Assembly: GCF_900114455.1 (NCBI RefSeq)
Contig: NZ_FOTC01000002.1
Coordinates: 653,012-717,011 of the forward strand
DNA from: Halogranum rubrum
GTDB taxonomy: Archaea; Halobacteriota; Halobacteria; Halobacteriales; Haloferacaceae
DNA length: 64,000 nt
Direction of reading: 5' to 3'
Shown here: in pieces, positions 34,634 to 43,992 of the stretch
Numbering within the stretch: the first letter of the stretch is position 1
How the letters are laid out: the number at the start of each line of letters is the position of its first letter
Program-made: the position numbers and the translations under genes
The notes under the pieces: generated by a model
What the model was told of the DNA's origin: nothing
The model's database searches: none
What the model saw: the letters and a program-made list of their open reading frames with translations, nothing else

Positions 34634-34641
34634 CTCTTATG
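34634..34641 (+). promoter_or_regulatory. TATA box of purK
   Basis: CTCTTATG is centred about 28 bases before the GTG at 34666. It includes the ATG at 34639, so that ATG would lie upstream of transcription start. Confidence 0.5.
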
Positions 34642-34665
34642 CAGATTCGTCCGAAACGGCCGACC

Positions 34666-35823
34666 GTGACAGTGACCTTACCCGGCCCGACGCTCGGTGT
34701 CGTCGGCGGCGGGCAACTCGGCCGGATGCTGGCCGAGGCCGCCGCCCCACTCGGCGTCGAGGTAGTGGTGCTCGACCCGACACCCGACTGCCCGGCGTCG
34801 CCCGTCGCTCGCGCGCAGGTCGAGGGCGACTTCGACGACGCCGACGCCGTCCACGAACTCGCGTCTCGCGTCGATGTGCTGACGTTCGAAATCGAACTGG
34901 CTGACCCGGACCTGTTAGAGGAAGTCCAAGACGAGTACGACGTACCCGTCCATCCGTCGCCCGACACGTTGCGGATGATTCAGGACAAACTCGTCCAGAA
35001 GGACACGCTCGGCGAGGCGGGCATTCCGATTCCCGAGTTCCGCCGCGTCGACGACGCAGCGGACCTGCGAGACGCCGTCGAGGAGTTCGGTAGCGTGATG
35101 TTGAAAGCCCGGACCGGCGGCTACGACGGCCGCGGCAACGTCCCCGTCACCTCGCTCGACGAGATAGAGGACGCACTGGAGTACATCGGCCACGCCCCCG
35201 CGATGGCCGAGACGTTCGTCGACTTCGTGCGCGAGGTGTCGGTCATCGGTGTGAAAGGGAACGAAGAAGTTCGCGCCTTCCCGCTCGGCGAGAACGTCCA
35301 CGAGGAGGAGATTCTCCGCGAGACGGTCGTTCCCGCCCGGACGAGCGACGAGGTGACGGAGCGCGCGCGAGATGTCGCCTACGACGTGCTCGACCAGTTG
35401 GACGGTCGCGGCGTGTACGGTATCGAGTTGTTCGAAACCGAGTCCGGTGAGATTCTCGTCAACGAAATCGCGCCGCGCCCGCACAACTCGGGCCACTGGA
35501 CCATCGAGGGCGCGCTGACCTCGCAGTTCGAACAGCACGCTCGCGCAGTGCTCGGGTGGCCCCTCGGGTCGACAGACCTGCGCGCGCCGACGGTGAGCGC
35601 AAACGTTCTGGGAGATGTAGACGAATCCCGAGAAGCCGAACTCCGCGGTGTCGAGGAAGTGCTCGCCGCCGACGGCGTGAGCATGCACTGGTACGGCAAG
35701 CGCGAGGTTCGCCCCCTCCGAAAGATGGGCCACATCACCGCCGTCGGTGATTCGTTCACATCGACCGACGACCTACTCGCATCGGCGCGCGACCACGTCG
35801 ACTCGCTGACGTTCGACCAATGA
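34666..35823 (+). CDS. purK: 5-(carboxyamino)imidazole ribonucleotide synthase
   Basis: A 385-residue ATP-grasp enzyme that carboxylates AIR with ATP and bicarbonate in purine synthesis. Landmarks are the N-terminal nucleotide-binding LGVVGGGQLGRMLAEAA, the ATP-grasp core MLKARTGGYDGRGN, and the metal-binding VNEIAPRPHNSGHWTIE. The GTG start at 34666 fits the TATA box and the usual family N-terminus; the ATG at 34639 would add nine residues. The gene overlaps purE by four bases. Confidence 0.93.
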   Translation: MTVTLPGPTLGVVGGGQLGRMLAEAAAPLGVEVVVLDPTPDCPASPVARAQVEGDFDDADAVHELASRVDVLTFEIELADPDLLEEVQDEYDVPVHPSPDTLRMIQDKLVQKDTLGEAGIPIPEFRRVDDAADLRDAVEEFGSVMLKARTGGYDGRGNVPVTSLDEIEDALEYIGHAPAMAETFVDFVREVSVIGVKGNEEVRAFPLGENVHEEEILRETVVPARTSDEVTERARDVAYDVLDQLDGRGVYGIELFETESGEILVNEIAPRPHNSGHWTIEGALTSQFEQHARAVLGWPLGSTDLRAPTVSANVLGDVDESREAELRGVEEVLAADGVSMHWYGKREVRPLRKMGHITAVGDSFTSTDDLLASARDHVDSLTFDQ

Positions 35824-36431
35824 CTGTACAAGACCTCATCGACCGACTCGAAGCGGAAGCCGAGATGGACCGAGACCCCGAGACGACGCCCGACGTGGGT
35901 ATCATCATGGGGTCGGACTCCGACCTCGACGTGATGTCCGGTGCGTACGACGCGCTGGAGGAACTCGGCTTCGAAGAGCAGACGGACTACGAGAACCCGC
36001 CCAAATCGCGGTTCACCTACGAGAGCTACGTCGTCTCGGCACACCGAACGCCCGAACTGATGTACGCCTACGGGGAGACGGCGGAGGCGCGCGGCCTCGA
36101 CGTCGTCATCGCCGGCGCGGGCGGGAAGTCCGCGGATTTACCGAACATGACTGCCTCCATCGCGTACCCACTCCCGGTCATCGGGGTGCCGGTACAGGAG
36201 AAGTCCGTCGACTCGGTCATCGGGATGCCGACCGGCGCGCCCATCGTCGCCGTCGACGCGGGCAAGTCGTTCAACGCGGCGCTGTCGGCGGCACAAGTGT
36301 TGGCTCGGCAGCACGACGAGGTGCGTGCGGAGCTACTCTCGTACCACGAGGAACTGGTCGGTGGCGTCGCCGAGGTGTCGCGTGACCTTCACGACCTCGG
36401 TCACGTCTCGTTTCGTGACCGTTCGGCGTAG
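35820..36431 (+). CDS. purE: N5-carboxyaminoimidazole ribonucleotide mutase
   Basis: A 203-residue class I PurE that converts N5-CAIR to CAIR. The signature IIMGSDSDLDVM and SAHRTPE (catalytic His) are present, as is GAGGKSADLPNM. It has a ~25-residue acidic N-terminal extension and a longer than usual C-terminal helical part; bacterial PurE is ~165 residues. The start overlaps the stop of purK (ATGA), so the two consecutive pathway steps are co-translated. Confidence 0.94.
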   Translation: MTVQDLIDRLEAEAEMDRDPETTPDVGIIMGSDSDLDVMSGAYDALEELGFEEQTDYENPPKSRFTYESYVVSAHRTPELMYAYGETAEARGLDVVIAGAGGKSADLPNMTASIAYPLPVIGVPVQEKSVDSVIGMPTGAPIVAVDAGKSFNAALSAAQVLARQHDEVRAELLSYHEELVGGVAEVSRDLHDLGHVSFRDRSA

Positions 36432-36514
36432 TCGACTGTTCTTCTCGCTTCCGTGTCTCCGCCCAAAGCTTCACGGTTGAAACCGCCGTAATCGCCCGAA
36501 CGCGTAAGAATCAA

Positions 36515-36523
36515 CGCTTATAG
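36515..36523 (+). promoter_or_regulatory. TATA box of the nuo operon
   Basis: CGCTTATAG is centred 45 bases before the nuoA start, giving a leader of about 19 bases that holds GGAG (36552-36555) as a Shine-Dalgarno-like site. An inverted repeat AGGGG-AGCA-CCCCT at 36522-36535 starts inside the box. Confidence 0.55.
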
Positions 36524-36563
36524 GGGAGCACCCCTAACCCGCGGACGTTACGGAGAACTCGGT

Positions 36564-36977
36564 ATGAATCCATGGATAGCTATCGGCGCATTAGGCGTAG
36601 TCAGTATCGGCATCCCGCTCGGTATGATGGCGGTGTCGGCACTGCTGCGTCCAAGTGTGCCAGAACAAGGTAAAAGCGCCATCTACGAGAGCGGGGAGAT
36701 TCCGACGGGGACAGCGCGTCTGCAGTTCAACATCCAGTACTACATGGTTGCGCTGCTGTTCGTCATCTTCGACATCGAAACCGTCCTCATCTTCCCGTGG
36801 ACGGTCATCTACCGCTCCGCACTGGAGCAGGGAGCAAGCCTCACGGAGGTGCTGCTTCCGATGCTCGTCTTCATCGGCATTCTCGTCGTCGGTCTCGTTT
36901 GGGCATGGCGTAACGGCGCGGTCGAGTGGGTCAAGAGCCCGCTTGCCGAGAGCCGAAAGACGGAGAGACAAACATGA
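36564..36977 (+). CDS. nuoA: NADH dehydrogenase-like complex subunit NuoA
   Basis: A 137-residue complex I subunit with three membrane helices and the diagnostic loop QFNIQYYMVALLFVIFDIET (conserved Phe-Asp-Ile-Glu) between helices 1 and 2. It is the first gene of an eleven-gene operon. It overlaps nuoB by four bases. Confidence 0.95.
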   Translation: MNPWIAIGALGVVSIGIPLGMMAVSALLRPSVPEQGKSAIYESGEIPTGTARLQFNIQYYMVALLFVIFDIETVLIFPWTVIYRSALEQGASLTEVLLPMLVFIGILVVGLVWAWRNGAVEWVKSPLAESRKTERQT

Positions 36978-37678
36978 GTAGTCAAGACAAGAAGCCATTC
37001 GTCACGGAAGACTCGAACGTACTGACCGACACCCGGGACGCCCGAATGTCGGGACAGGACAACCGGTTCAACTCGAAACTCCGTGAGGCGTTCGGTTCGT
37101 CGCCGTTCATCCTCACGAAGTTCGACAAATTCATGAACTGGGTCCGCGGGTCGTCGATGTTCATGCTGCAGTTCGGTATCGCGTGCTGCAGTATCGAGAT
37201 GATGCACACCTACGCGGTGAAACACGACCTCGACCGATTCGGGGCGGGTGTGCCGCGCGCGTCGCCGCGACAGGCCGACGTCATCATCGTTCCGGGAACC
37301 ATCGTCTCGAAGTTCGCCCCGCGCATGAAGCGGGTGTACGACCAGATGCCGGAACCGAAGTTCGTCATCGGGATGGGTTCGTGTACCATCTCGGGCGGCC
37401 CGTTCCAAGAGGGATACAACGTCGTCAAGGGCGCAGAAGAGGTCATTCCGGTGGACATCCACGTCCCCGGTTGCCCGCCACGCCCGGAGGCCCTCGTCTA
37501 CGGCGTCGCGAAACTGCAAGAACGCATCGCCAACGGCGAGTCGAGTCCGGTGACGGTCAAGCCGTACGAACTCGAACAGTTCGGCGACCTCTCGCGGGAC
37601 GAAATCGTCGACGAGTTGGCGAAGGAGATCGACGAGGACGACCTCGTCATGCGGTACAACTGGGCTGATTCACCATGA
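36974..37678 (+). CDS. nuoB: NADH dehydrogenase-like complex subunit NuoB
   Basis: A 234-residue subunit that holds iron-sulfur cluster N2. The ligands are Cys71-Cys72 in FGIACCSIEMM, the Cys in GMGSCTISGG and the Cys in VPGCPPRPEAL. The N-terminal ~35 residues are a polar extension, the C-terminal ~40 residues an acidic one, both common in haloarchaea. The start is set by the overlap with nuoA; an upstream in-frame codon in nuoA was rejected. Confidence 0.95.
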   Translation: MSSQDKKPFVTEDSNVLTDTRDARMSGQDNRFNSKLREAFGSSPFILTKFDKFMNWVRGSSMFMLQFGIACCSIEMMHTYAVKHDLDRFGAGVPRASPRQADVIIVPGTIVSKFAPRMKRVYDQMPEPKFVIGMGSCTISGGPFQEGYNVVKGAEEVIPVDIHVPGCPPRPEALVYGVAKLQERIANGESSPVTVKPYELEQFGDLSRDEIVDELAKEIDEDDLVMRYNWADSP

Positions 37679-39351
37679 GCCTCGAAGAACCACAGGACTC
37701 AGACCAAGACCAGCCTGCCGTCGAGGGGCGCTCGCTGGGCGACGAACTCGCCGACCTGCTCGGCGACCACGTCCTCTCCCGCGAGGAGCACCTCAACGCG
37801 CCGGGCTTCGTCATCCGACCCGACGAAGTACAGGACGTTCTGTTCAAGCTGCGTGACGAGGCGGGGTTCGACCACCTCTCCTGCGTCACGGCCGAGGAAC
37901 GTTCGAACCGCTACGAGTCCATCTACCACCTGAAGAAGTACGACGACCCCACGCAGGAAGCGAGCGTCGTCGTCCCGACGGACAAGGACAACCCCGTCAG
38001 CCAGAGCGCCGAACCGGTCTACCGGACGGCCGACTGGCACGAACGGGAGGCCTACGACCTCGTCGGTATCAACTACGAGGGACATCCGGACATGCGCCGG
38101 ATCCTCCTCCCGGAGACGTGGAAAGGACACCCCCTCTCGCGGGACTACGAGCAGGACCGACCCCAAGTCGTCCCACTCCGTGAACACGCCAATCCGCTGG
38201 AAGACGACCACTCAGGCGACGGGGGAGACACGATGTTCCTCAACATCGGGCCGCACCACCCGGCGACCCACGGTGTGCTCCACCTGAAGACGACGCTCGA
38301 CGGCGAGCAGGTGGCCGACGTCGAGAGCGACATCGGCTACCTCCACCGCTGTGAGGAGCAGATGTGCCAGCAGAGCACCTACCGCCACCAGATAATGCCG
38401 TACCCGGACCGCTGGGACTACATCTCGGCGGGGCTGCTCAACGAGTGGGCCTACGCGCGTGCGGCCGAAGACCTCGCGGACATCGAGGTGCCGGAGTACG
38501 CACAGATCATTCGGACGATGGGTGCAGAGCTGTGCCGTATCGCCGCACACATGCTGGCGGTCGGCACGTTCGCACTCGACGTCTACGGGGACTTCACGGC
38601 AATCTTCATGTACGCCATCCGCGACCGTGAGAAGACCCAGAACATCCTCGAAGACCTCACCGGTCAGCGACTGATGTTCAACTACTTCCGCCTCGGCGGC
38701 GTCGTCTGGGACCTGCCGGAACCCCGCGCAGAGTTCTTCGAGAAGATTCGAGACTTCCTCGACGACCTGCCGGAGGCACTGGAGGAGTACCACGACCTCA
38801 TCTCGGCGAACGAGATTCTCCAGATTCGAACCGTCGGCACCGGCGTCCTCCCCGAGGACGTCGCCAAGAGCTACGGCGCGACCGGACCGGTCGCCCGTGG
38901 TTCCGGCATCGACTACGACCTCCGCCGCGACGACCCCTACGGCTACTACGACAAACTCGACTGGGACGTCGCCGTCGAAGACGGCTGCGACAACTACAGT
39001 CGCCTGCTCGTCCGTCTCCGCGAAGTCGAGGAGTCCGCGAAGATCATCGAGCAGTGTGTCGACCTGCTCGAAGACTGGCCCGAGGAGGACCGGACGATTC
39101 AGTCCAACGTTCCCCGGACGCTCAAGCCCGAGGACGACACCGAAGTCTACCGCGCCGTCGAAGGTGCGAAGGGCGAACTCGGTATCTACATCCGCTCGGA
39201 CGGGACCGACAAACCCGGCCGGTTCAAGATTCGCAGTCCGTGTTTCTCGAACCTCCAGACGCTGCCGGAGATGTCGCAGGGCGAGTACGTTCCTGACCTC
39301 ATCGCATCGCTCGGCAGCCTCGACATCGTGCTCGGCGAGGTGGACCGGTGA
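37675..39351 (+). CDS. nuoCD: NADH dehydrogenase-like complex fused subunits NuoC-NuoD
   Basis: A 558-residue fusion. NuoC (30-kDa) fills about residues 1-180, with ADWHEREAYDLVGINYEGHP and RRILLPETWKGHPL. NuoD (49-kDa) follows from about residue 185, starting MFLNIGPHHPATHG, with the quinone-site region IGYLHRCEEQM and the C-terminal SLGSLDIVLGEVDR. NuoC and NuoD stand next to NuoB at the quinone-binding end of the peripheral arm. It overlaps nuoB by four bases. Confidence 0.95.
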   Translation: MSLEEPQDSDQDQPAVEGRSLGDELADLLGDHVLSREEHLNAPGFVIRPDEVQDVLFKLRDEAGFDHLSCVTAEERSNRYESIYHLKKYDDPTQEASVVVPTDKDNPVSQSAEPVYRTADWHEREAYDLVGINYEGHPDMRRILLPETWKGHPLSRDYEQDRPQVVPLREHANPLEDDHSGDGGDTMFLNIGPHHPATHGVLHLKTTLDGEQVADVESDIGYLHRCEEQMCQQSTYRHQIMPYPDRWDYISAGLLNEWAYARAAEDLADIEVPEYAQIIRTMGAELCRIAAHMLAVGTFALDVYGDFTAIFMYAIRDREKTQNILEDLTGQRLMFNYFRLGGVVWDLPEPRAEFFEKIRDFLDDLPEALEEYHDLISANEILQIRTVGTGVLPEDVAKSYGATGPVARGSGIDYDLRRDDPYGYYDKLDWDVAVEDGCDNYSRLLVRLREVEESAKIIEQCVDLLEDWPEEDRTIQSNVPRTLKPEDDTEVYRAVEGAKGELGIYIRSDGTDKPGRFKIRSPCFSNLQTLPEMSQGEYVPDLIASLGSLDIVLGEVDR

Positions 39352-40427
39352 TGGGCACACTGCTGTTACAGTCGCAGACACAGACCCCGCTCGTCGACAC
39401 TATCGCCGGGCTACTCGGTCTCGACGGACTGCTCGGTGCCGTCGTCGGTGGGCTTCTCGGGGCGTTTCTCATCGCCAACGTGATGCTCGTCACGACGGCC
39501 GTCGCCGGCCCGTGGGCGAAACGGAAGATCACCGCATCGTTCACGGACCGTATCGCCGTCAACCGCATCGGTCCGTTCGGCCTGCTCATCATCGTCGCTG
39601 ACGCCGTGCGGCTGATGTCGAAAGAGCTCATCGTCCCGGACGGCGTCGACCGCCCGGCGTGGGACCTCGCACCCATCATCCTGCCGTTCTCGGCGCTGAT
39701 GGGCTTCGCAGTCATCCCGATGGGAAGCGGTGTCCATCTGGCTGACCCCGAAGCAGGTCTCGTGTACGCGTTCGCGGTCGCCTCCATCGCGTCGCTCGGT
39801 CTCGTGATGGCGGGCTACTCGTCGAACAACAAGTACTCGCTGCTCGGCGGATTGCGTTCTGTCGCGCAGAACATCGCGTACGAAATCCCGCTCATCGTCA
39901 CGGCGGCGTCCGTGGTCATCTTCACGGGGTCGCTTCAGATGAGCGAAATCGTCGCCGTGCAGGCCGAACCGCTCGTCACCGTCGCCGGTATCACGATTCC
40001 GCAGTGGTTCGCGTTCGTGAACCCGTTCGCGTTCGTGCTCTTCCTCGCGGCGAACCTAGCCGAAGTCGGCCGGAACCCGTTCGACACGCCAGAAGCGCCG
40101 ACCGAAATCGTCGGCGGGTACCAGACGGAGTACTCGAGTATCTACTTCGTCCTGTTCTACCTCGGGGAGTTCATCCACATCTTCCTCGGCGGCGCGCTCA
40201 TTGCGACGCTGTTCCTCGGCGGTCCGGCCGGTCCGGGCCCGGAGGCGCTCGGCTTCGTCTGGTTCACTATCAAAATCTGGGCGGTCTTCCTGTTCACGCA
40301 GTGGTGCCGCTCGGCGGTGCCGCGTGTCCGTATCGACCAACTCATCGACATCGGCTGGAAGGGCATGCTCGTACTGTCCTTCGCCAACCTGGTGCTCACG
40401 GCCATCATCGTGGGAGTGATTGTATGA
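39351..40427 (+). CDS. nuoH: NADH dehydrogenase-like complex subunit NuoH
   Basis: A 358-residue membrane subunit with about eight helices that contacts the quinone site. Conserved elements are NRIGPFGLLIIVADAVRLMSKE near the N-terminus, and AEVGRNPFDTPEAPTEIVGG, the NuoH signature with acidic residues linked to proton transfer. The ATG at 39351 shares one base with the nuoCD stop; a GTG one codon earlier is possible. The nuoI start overlaps its end by four bases. Confidence 0.95.
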   Translation: MGTLLLQSQTQTPLVDTIAGLLGLDGLLGAVVGGLLGAFLIANVMLVTTAVAGPWAKRKITASFTDRIAVNRIGPFGLLIIVADAVRLMSKELIVPDGVDRPAWDLAPIILPFSALMGFAVIPMGSGVHLADPEAGLVYAFAVASIASLGLVMAGYSSNNKYSLLGGLRSVAQNIAYEIPLIVTAASVVIFTGSLQMSEIVAVQAEPLVTVAGITIPQWFAFVNPFAFVLFLAANLAEVGRNPFDTPEAPTEIVGGYQTEYSSIYFVLFYLGEFIHIFLGGALIATLFLGGPAGPGPEALGFVWFTIKIWAVFLFTQWCRSAVPRVRIDQLIDIGWKGMLVLSFANLVLTAIIVGVIV

Positions 40428-40885
40428 TTGGAATCCTCAAAGGGATGGCAACGACGCTGAAGCACGCAATGGACGGCCAGACGTTTACGGTCGAATACCC
40501 CGACGTCGCGCCGGAGGTGAGCCCCCGATTCCGCGGGGTTCACAAGTTCAGCCAAGAGCGCTGTATCTGGTGTCGCCAGTGCGAGAACGTCTGCCCGAAC
40601 GACACGATCCAGATCGTTCAGGACGACCAGCGAAACGGCGAGCAGTACAACCTCCACATCGGCCAGTGTATCTACTGCCGACTCTGCGAGGAGGTCTGTC
40701 CCGTCGACGCCATCCTGCTGACCCAGAACTTCGAGTTCACAGCAGACACGAAAAACGAGTTCGTGTACAACAAAGAACAGCTCAAAAACGTCCCGTGGTA
40801 CAAGGACATCGACCCACTAAACTCGCGTAACCCCGACCGTGGGGCCTGGATCGGCGAGGGAGAAGGCGAGGTCGATTACCAGTAG
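40424..40885 (+). CDS. nuoI: NADH dehydrogenase-like complex subunit NuoI (ferredoxin-like)
   Basis: A 153-residue subunit with two 4Fe-4S motifs: ERCIWCRQCENVCP and GQCIYCRLCEEVCP, each with CxxCxxCxxxCP spacing, holding clusters N6a and N6b. It passes electrons to NuoB. With no NuoE/F/G in the operon it is the likely entry point for an outside donor such as ferredoxin. Confidence 0.95.
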   Translation: MIGILKGMATTLKHAMDGQTFTVEYPDVAPEVSPRFRGVHKFSQERCIWCRQCENVCPNDTIQIVQDDQRNGEQYNLHIGQCIYCRLCEEVCPVDAILLTQNFEFTADTKNEFVYNKEQLKNVPWYKDIDPLNSRNPDRGAWIGEGEGEVDYQ

Positions 40886-40976
40886 CGAGATTCCCGACGT
40901 TTCGGCCGTGAGAGACCTCGAATCGGTCTCGCACGTCTCGAAATCTTCAAAGGGATATCTCATGGAGATTCAAACA

Positions 40977-41237
40977 ATGGTCTATGAAACTATCGCGTTC
41001 GCGCTGTTCGCCCTCATCACCGTGGGCTGCAGCCTCGGCGTCGTCCTCGCTCGGGACGTGTGGCACTCCGCACTCCTGCTCGGAGGGGCGCTCTTGAGCG
41101 TCGCGGTGCATTACGTGATGATGCAGGCGGAGTTCCTCGCCGCTATGCAGATCCTCGTCTACGTGGGCGGGGTTCTCATCCTCATCACGTTCGCCGTGAT
41201 GCTGACGCGTATCGACTCGGAGGTGAGTAGCACATGA
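40977..41237 (+). CDS. nuoJ1: NADH dehydrogenase-like complex subunit NuoJ, N-terminal half
   Basis: An 86-residue membrane protein with three helices that matches the first half of bacterial NuoJ (TIAFALFALITVGCSLGVVL, AEFLAAMQILVYVGGVLIL). The ATG at 40977 has a GGAG eight bases upstream; the ATG at 40962 is an alternative that adds five residues. A gap of about 90 bases separates it from nuoI, the largest inside the operon. Confidence 0.92.
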   Translation: MVYETIAFALFALITVGCSLGVVLARDVWHSALLLGGALLSVAVHYVMMQAEFLAAMQILVYVGGVLILITFAVMLTRIDSEVSST

Positions 41238-41629
41238 CAACGAAACCACGATTCAAACTCGGCTCACATCTCGTGCCCGGTTTAGCTGCCGTCGCGCTGT
41301 TCGGTGTGATGGCGGCCGTCTTCCTGCAGACGTCGTTCGGCGACGCCGCAGGCTTCCCCGAGGGCGCGAACATCACCGCCAGTATCGGCTATGCGATGTT
41401 CAACCTCGACTTCGGTGCGGTGTCGGGTGAGGGCTTCCTCGTCGCGTTCCTCATCATGGCCGTCGCACTCGACGTCGCTCTCGACGGCGCGGTCCATCTC
41501 GCGAAACGCGACGACGAGACCTCGTTCGTCGATGCGGCTGCGAGCAGCGCACGCGACGCGGTAACGGGCGACCGTGCCGCTCGAACTGACGGCGGTCGCA
41601 ACCGAGACGACACGGAGGGTGAGCAGTAA
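41234..41629 (+). CDS. nuoJ2: NADH dehydrogenase-like complex subunit NuoJ, C-terminal half
   Basis: A 131-residue protein with two membrane helices (about 12-32 and 65-87) that corresponds to the second half of NuoJ, split off as usual in haloarchaea. It ends with a polar tail rich in Arg and Asp. It overlaps nuoJ1 by four bases and nuoK by one. Confidence 0.85.
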   Translation: MTTKPRFKLGSHLVPGLAAVALFGVMAAVFLQTSFGDAAGFPEGANITASIGYAMFNLDFGAVSGEGFLVAFLIMAVALDVALDGAVHLAKRDDETSFVDAAASSARDAVTGDRAARTDGGRNRDDTEGEQ

Positions 41630-41931
41630 TGGTGCCCGCAGAGTGGTACCTACTTCTCGCAGCGGCGGTGTTCTGTATCGGTCTCATCGGCATCTTGACG
41701 CGGCGCAACGCGCTGCTGTTTTTGATGTCGGTGGAGTTGATGCTCAACGCAGCCAACATCAACTTCGTCGCGTTCTCCTACCAGTGGGGGAACGTCACTG
41801 GCCAGACGTTCGGCCTGTTCACGATGGCACTCGCCGCAGCAGAGGTCGCCATCGGAATCGGCATCATCCTGGTCCTGTATCGCAACTTCGACGACATCGA
41901 CGTGACGAAAGCAACAACGATGAGGTGGTAA
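41629..41931 (+). CDS. nuoK: NADH dehydrogenase-like complex subunit NuoK
   Basis: A 100-residue subunit with three helices. The second helix carries the conserved Glu in LMSVELMLNAANI and the third one carries AAAEVAIGIGI, both part of the hydrophilic axis of complex I. Its start shares one base with the nuoJ2 stop. Confidence 0.95.
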   Translation: MVPAEWYLLLAAAVFCIGLIGILTRRNALLFLMSVELMLNAANINFVAFSYQWGNVTGQTFGLFTMALAAAEVAIGIGIILVLYRNFDDIDVTKATTMRW

Positions 41932-41934
41932 CCT

Positions 41935-43992
41935 ATGGCAGCATTTGACTACGCTCCGGCAATCGTTCTCCTGCCCTTCCTGTCGTTCCTCGTCTCGGTG
42001 GGCGTCGCGGTCAGCGGTCGGGACTTGCTCCCGAAAGGCGGCGCGCTCCCGGGCATCGCAGCGACTGCAGGCTCGTTCCTGCTCTCGGTGTGGATGTTCC
42101 TCACCGTCTCGGGTGGCCAGTACTACGACGAAACTATCTACACGTGGGCAGCGGTCGAGGGAAGCTTCGAACTGACGTTCGGGCTCCTCATCGACCCGCT
42201 CTCTGCGATGATGCTCGTCATCGTGACGCTCATCGCGACTCTCGTGCACGTGTTCTCACTCGGCTACATGAACGACGACGGCCAGACCGGGCTTCCCCGG
42301 TACTACGCCGGCCTCGGTCTGTTCACCGCATCCATGCTCGGGTTCGTCGTCGCCGACAACCTGCTCATGGCGTTCATGTTCTTCGAACTGGTCGGGCTCT
42401 GCTCGTACCTGCTCATCGGCTTCTGGTTCCGCGAAGCCGGCCCGCCGAGTGCGGCGAAGAAAGCGTTCCTCGTCACCCGCTTCGGTGACTACTTCTTCCT
42501 CATCGGCGTCGTCGCCGTGTTCGCCACCTTCGGCACCTCCCAGTTCGCCGGTGCCGAGGCGTTCCCGGTGCTCGCCGAGGAAGTACTACTCGGTGAAGCC
42601 AGCGCCAACACGTTCGGCTTCGCACCGCAGACGTGGTTCACCATCGTCGGTCTCCTCGTCCTCGGCGGCGTCGTCGGGAAGTCCGCGCAGTTCCCACTGC
42701 ACACGTGGCTTCCGGACGCCATGGAGGGTCCGACGCCCGTCTCCGCACTCATCCACGCAGCGACGATGGTCGCAGCCGGTGTGTACCTCGTCGCTCGGAT
42801 GTACGGGTTCTACGCGCTCACGCCGACGACGCTCGCTATCATCGCGTTCATCGGCGGGTTCACCGCCCTGTTCGCGGCGACGATGGGTGTCGTCAAGCGC
42901 GAGATCAAACAGGTGCTCGCGTACTCCACCATCTCCCAGTACGGCTACATGATGCTCGCGCTGGGGTCGGGTGGCTACATCGCGGCGACCTTCCACCTGA
43001 TGACGCACGCCTTCTTCAAGGCGCTGCTCTTCCTCGGTGCGGGTTCGGTCATCATCGCGATGCACCACAACGAGGACATGTGGGACATGGGCAACCTCAA
43101 AGAGAAGATGCCCGTGACCTACGCGACGTTCCTCGCCGGGTCGCTCGCGCTCGCAGGTATCTTCCCGTTCTCGGGCTTCTGGTCCAAAGACGAGGTGCTC
43201 TACGAGGCGCTCGTCCACGGACTGGGTGGTCTCGGTGGCGGCGAAGCCGAGGGCGCACTGCTGCTCGGCGCGTGGGCGATGGGCCTGCTCGCCGTCTTCT
43301 TCACCGGCTTCTACACCTTCCGGATGGTCTTCTTGACCTTCCACGGAGAGTCCCGTAGTGACACCGCGCGCAACCCACACGGTGTCGGCTGGAACGTGAA
43401 GGGGCCGCTCGCGGTCCTCGGCGTACTGGCCGTCGTCGCCGGGTTCGTCAACATGGTTCCGGTCGCGAAGCTGACGGGTGCCGAAATCGAGTTCCTGCAC
43501 AAGTGGCTCGAACACGGCCCGGCCGGTCTCACGAGCGAACACTACACCGAACTCACGCACGAGTTCGCCCACTACACTGCTGGCACGCTCGCCGGCGGTG
43601 AACTCGGGACGGCGCTCATCTCGGGTGGTGTCTCCTTGGCTCTCGCCCTCGCGGGCGTCGGCCTCGCACACGTGCTGTACAACGTCCCCGAGCCGACGGA
43701 ACACACCGACAAGCTCGGCGGCATCAAGACGCTGCTGTACAACAACTACTACCAAGACGAGTATCAGGTCTGGTTGGCGACGGGGCTGACCCTTCCGGTC
43801 TCGCGTGCGGCCGACAAGTTCGACCAGGGCGTCGTCGACGGCGTCGTCAACGGCGTCTCCAGCGTGAGTCTGTTCTCTGGTAGCCGCGTGAAGCAGCTCC
43901 AGACGGGTGTCGTGAGTAACTACGCGATGCTCCTCACGCTCGGATTGACCGTGTTGCTCGTCGTCTTCGGGCTGCTCGGAGGGTGGTTCTAA
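41935..43992 (+). CDS. nuoL: NADH dehydrogenase-like complex subunit NuoL
   Basis: A 685-residue antiporter-like subunit with about 16 helices. It shows LLMAFMFFELVGLCSYLLIG with the conserved Glu, the broken-helix region LHTWLPDAMEGPTPVSALIHA, and the C-terminal amphipathic extension that braces the membrane arm. It moves protons (or possibly Na+) as one of three pump units. Its stop shares one base with the nuoM start. Confidence 0.95.
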   Translation: MAAFDYAPAIVLLPFLSFLVSVGVAVSGRDLLPKGGALPGIAATAGSFLLSVWMFLTVSGGQYYDETIYTWAAVEGSFELTFGLLIDPLSAMMLVIVTLIATLVHVFSLGYMNDDGQTGLPRYYAGLGLFTASMLGFVVADNLLMAFMFFELVGLCSYLLIGFWFREAGPPSAAKKAFLVTRFGDYFFLIGVVAVFATFGTSQFAGAEAFPVLAEEVLLGEASANTFGFAPQTWFTIVGLLVLGGVVGKSAQFPLHTWLPDAMEGPTPVSALIHAATMVAAGVYLVARMYGFYALTPTTLAIIAFIGGFTALFAATMGVVKREIKQVLAYSTISQYGYMMLALGSGGYIAATFHLMTHAFFKALLFLGAGSVIIAMHHNEDMWDMGNLKEKMPVTYATFLAGSLALAGIFPFSGFWSKDEVLYEALVHGLGGLGGGEAEGALLLGAWAMGLLAVFFTGFYTFRMVFLTFHGESRSDTARNPHGVGWNVKGPLAVLGVLAVVAGFVNMVPVAKLTGAEIEFLHKWLEHGPAGLTSEHYTELTHEFAHYTAGTLAGGELGTALISGGVSLALALAGVGLAHVLYNVPEPTEHTDKLGGIKTLLYNNYYQDEYQVWLATGLTLPVSRAADKFDQGVVDGVVNGVSSVSLFSGSRVKQLQTGVVSNYAMLLTLGLTVLLVVFGLLGGWF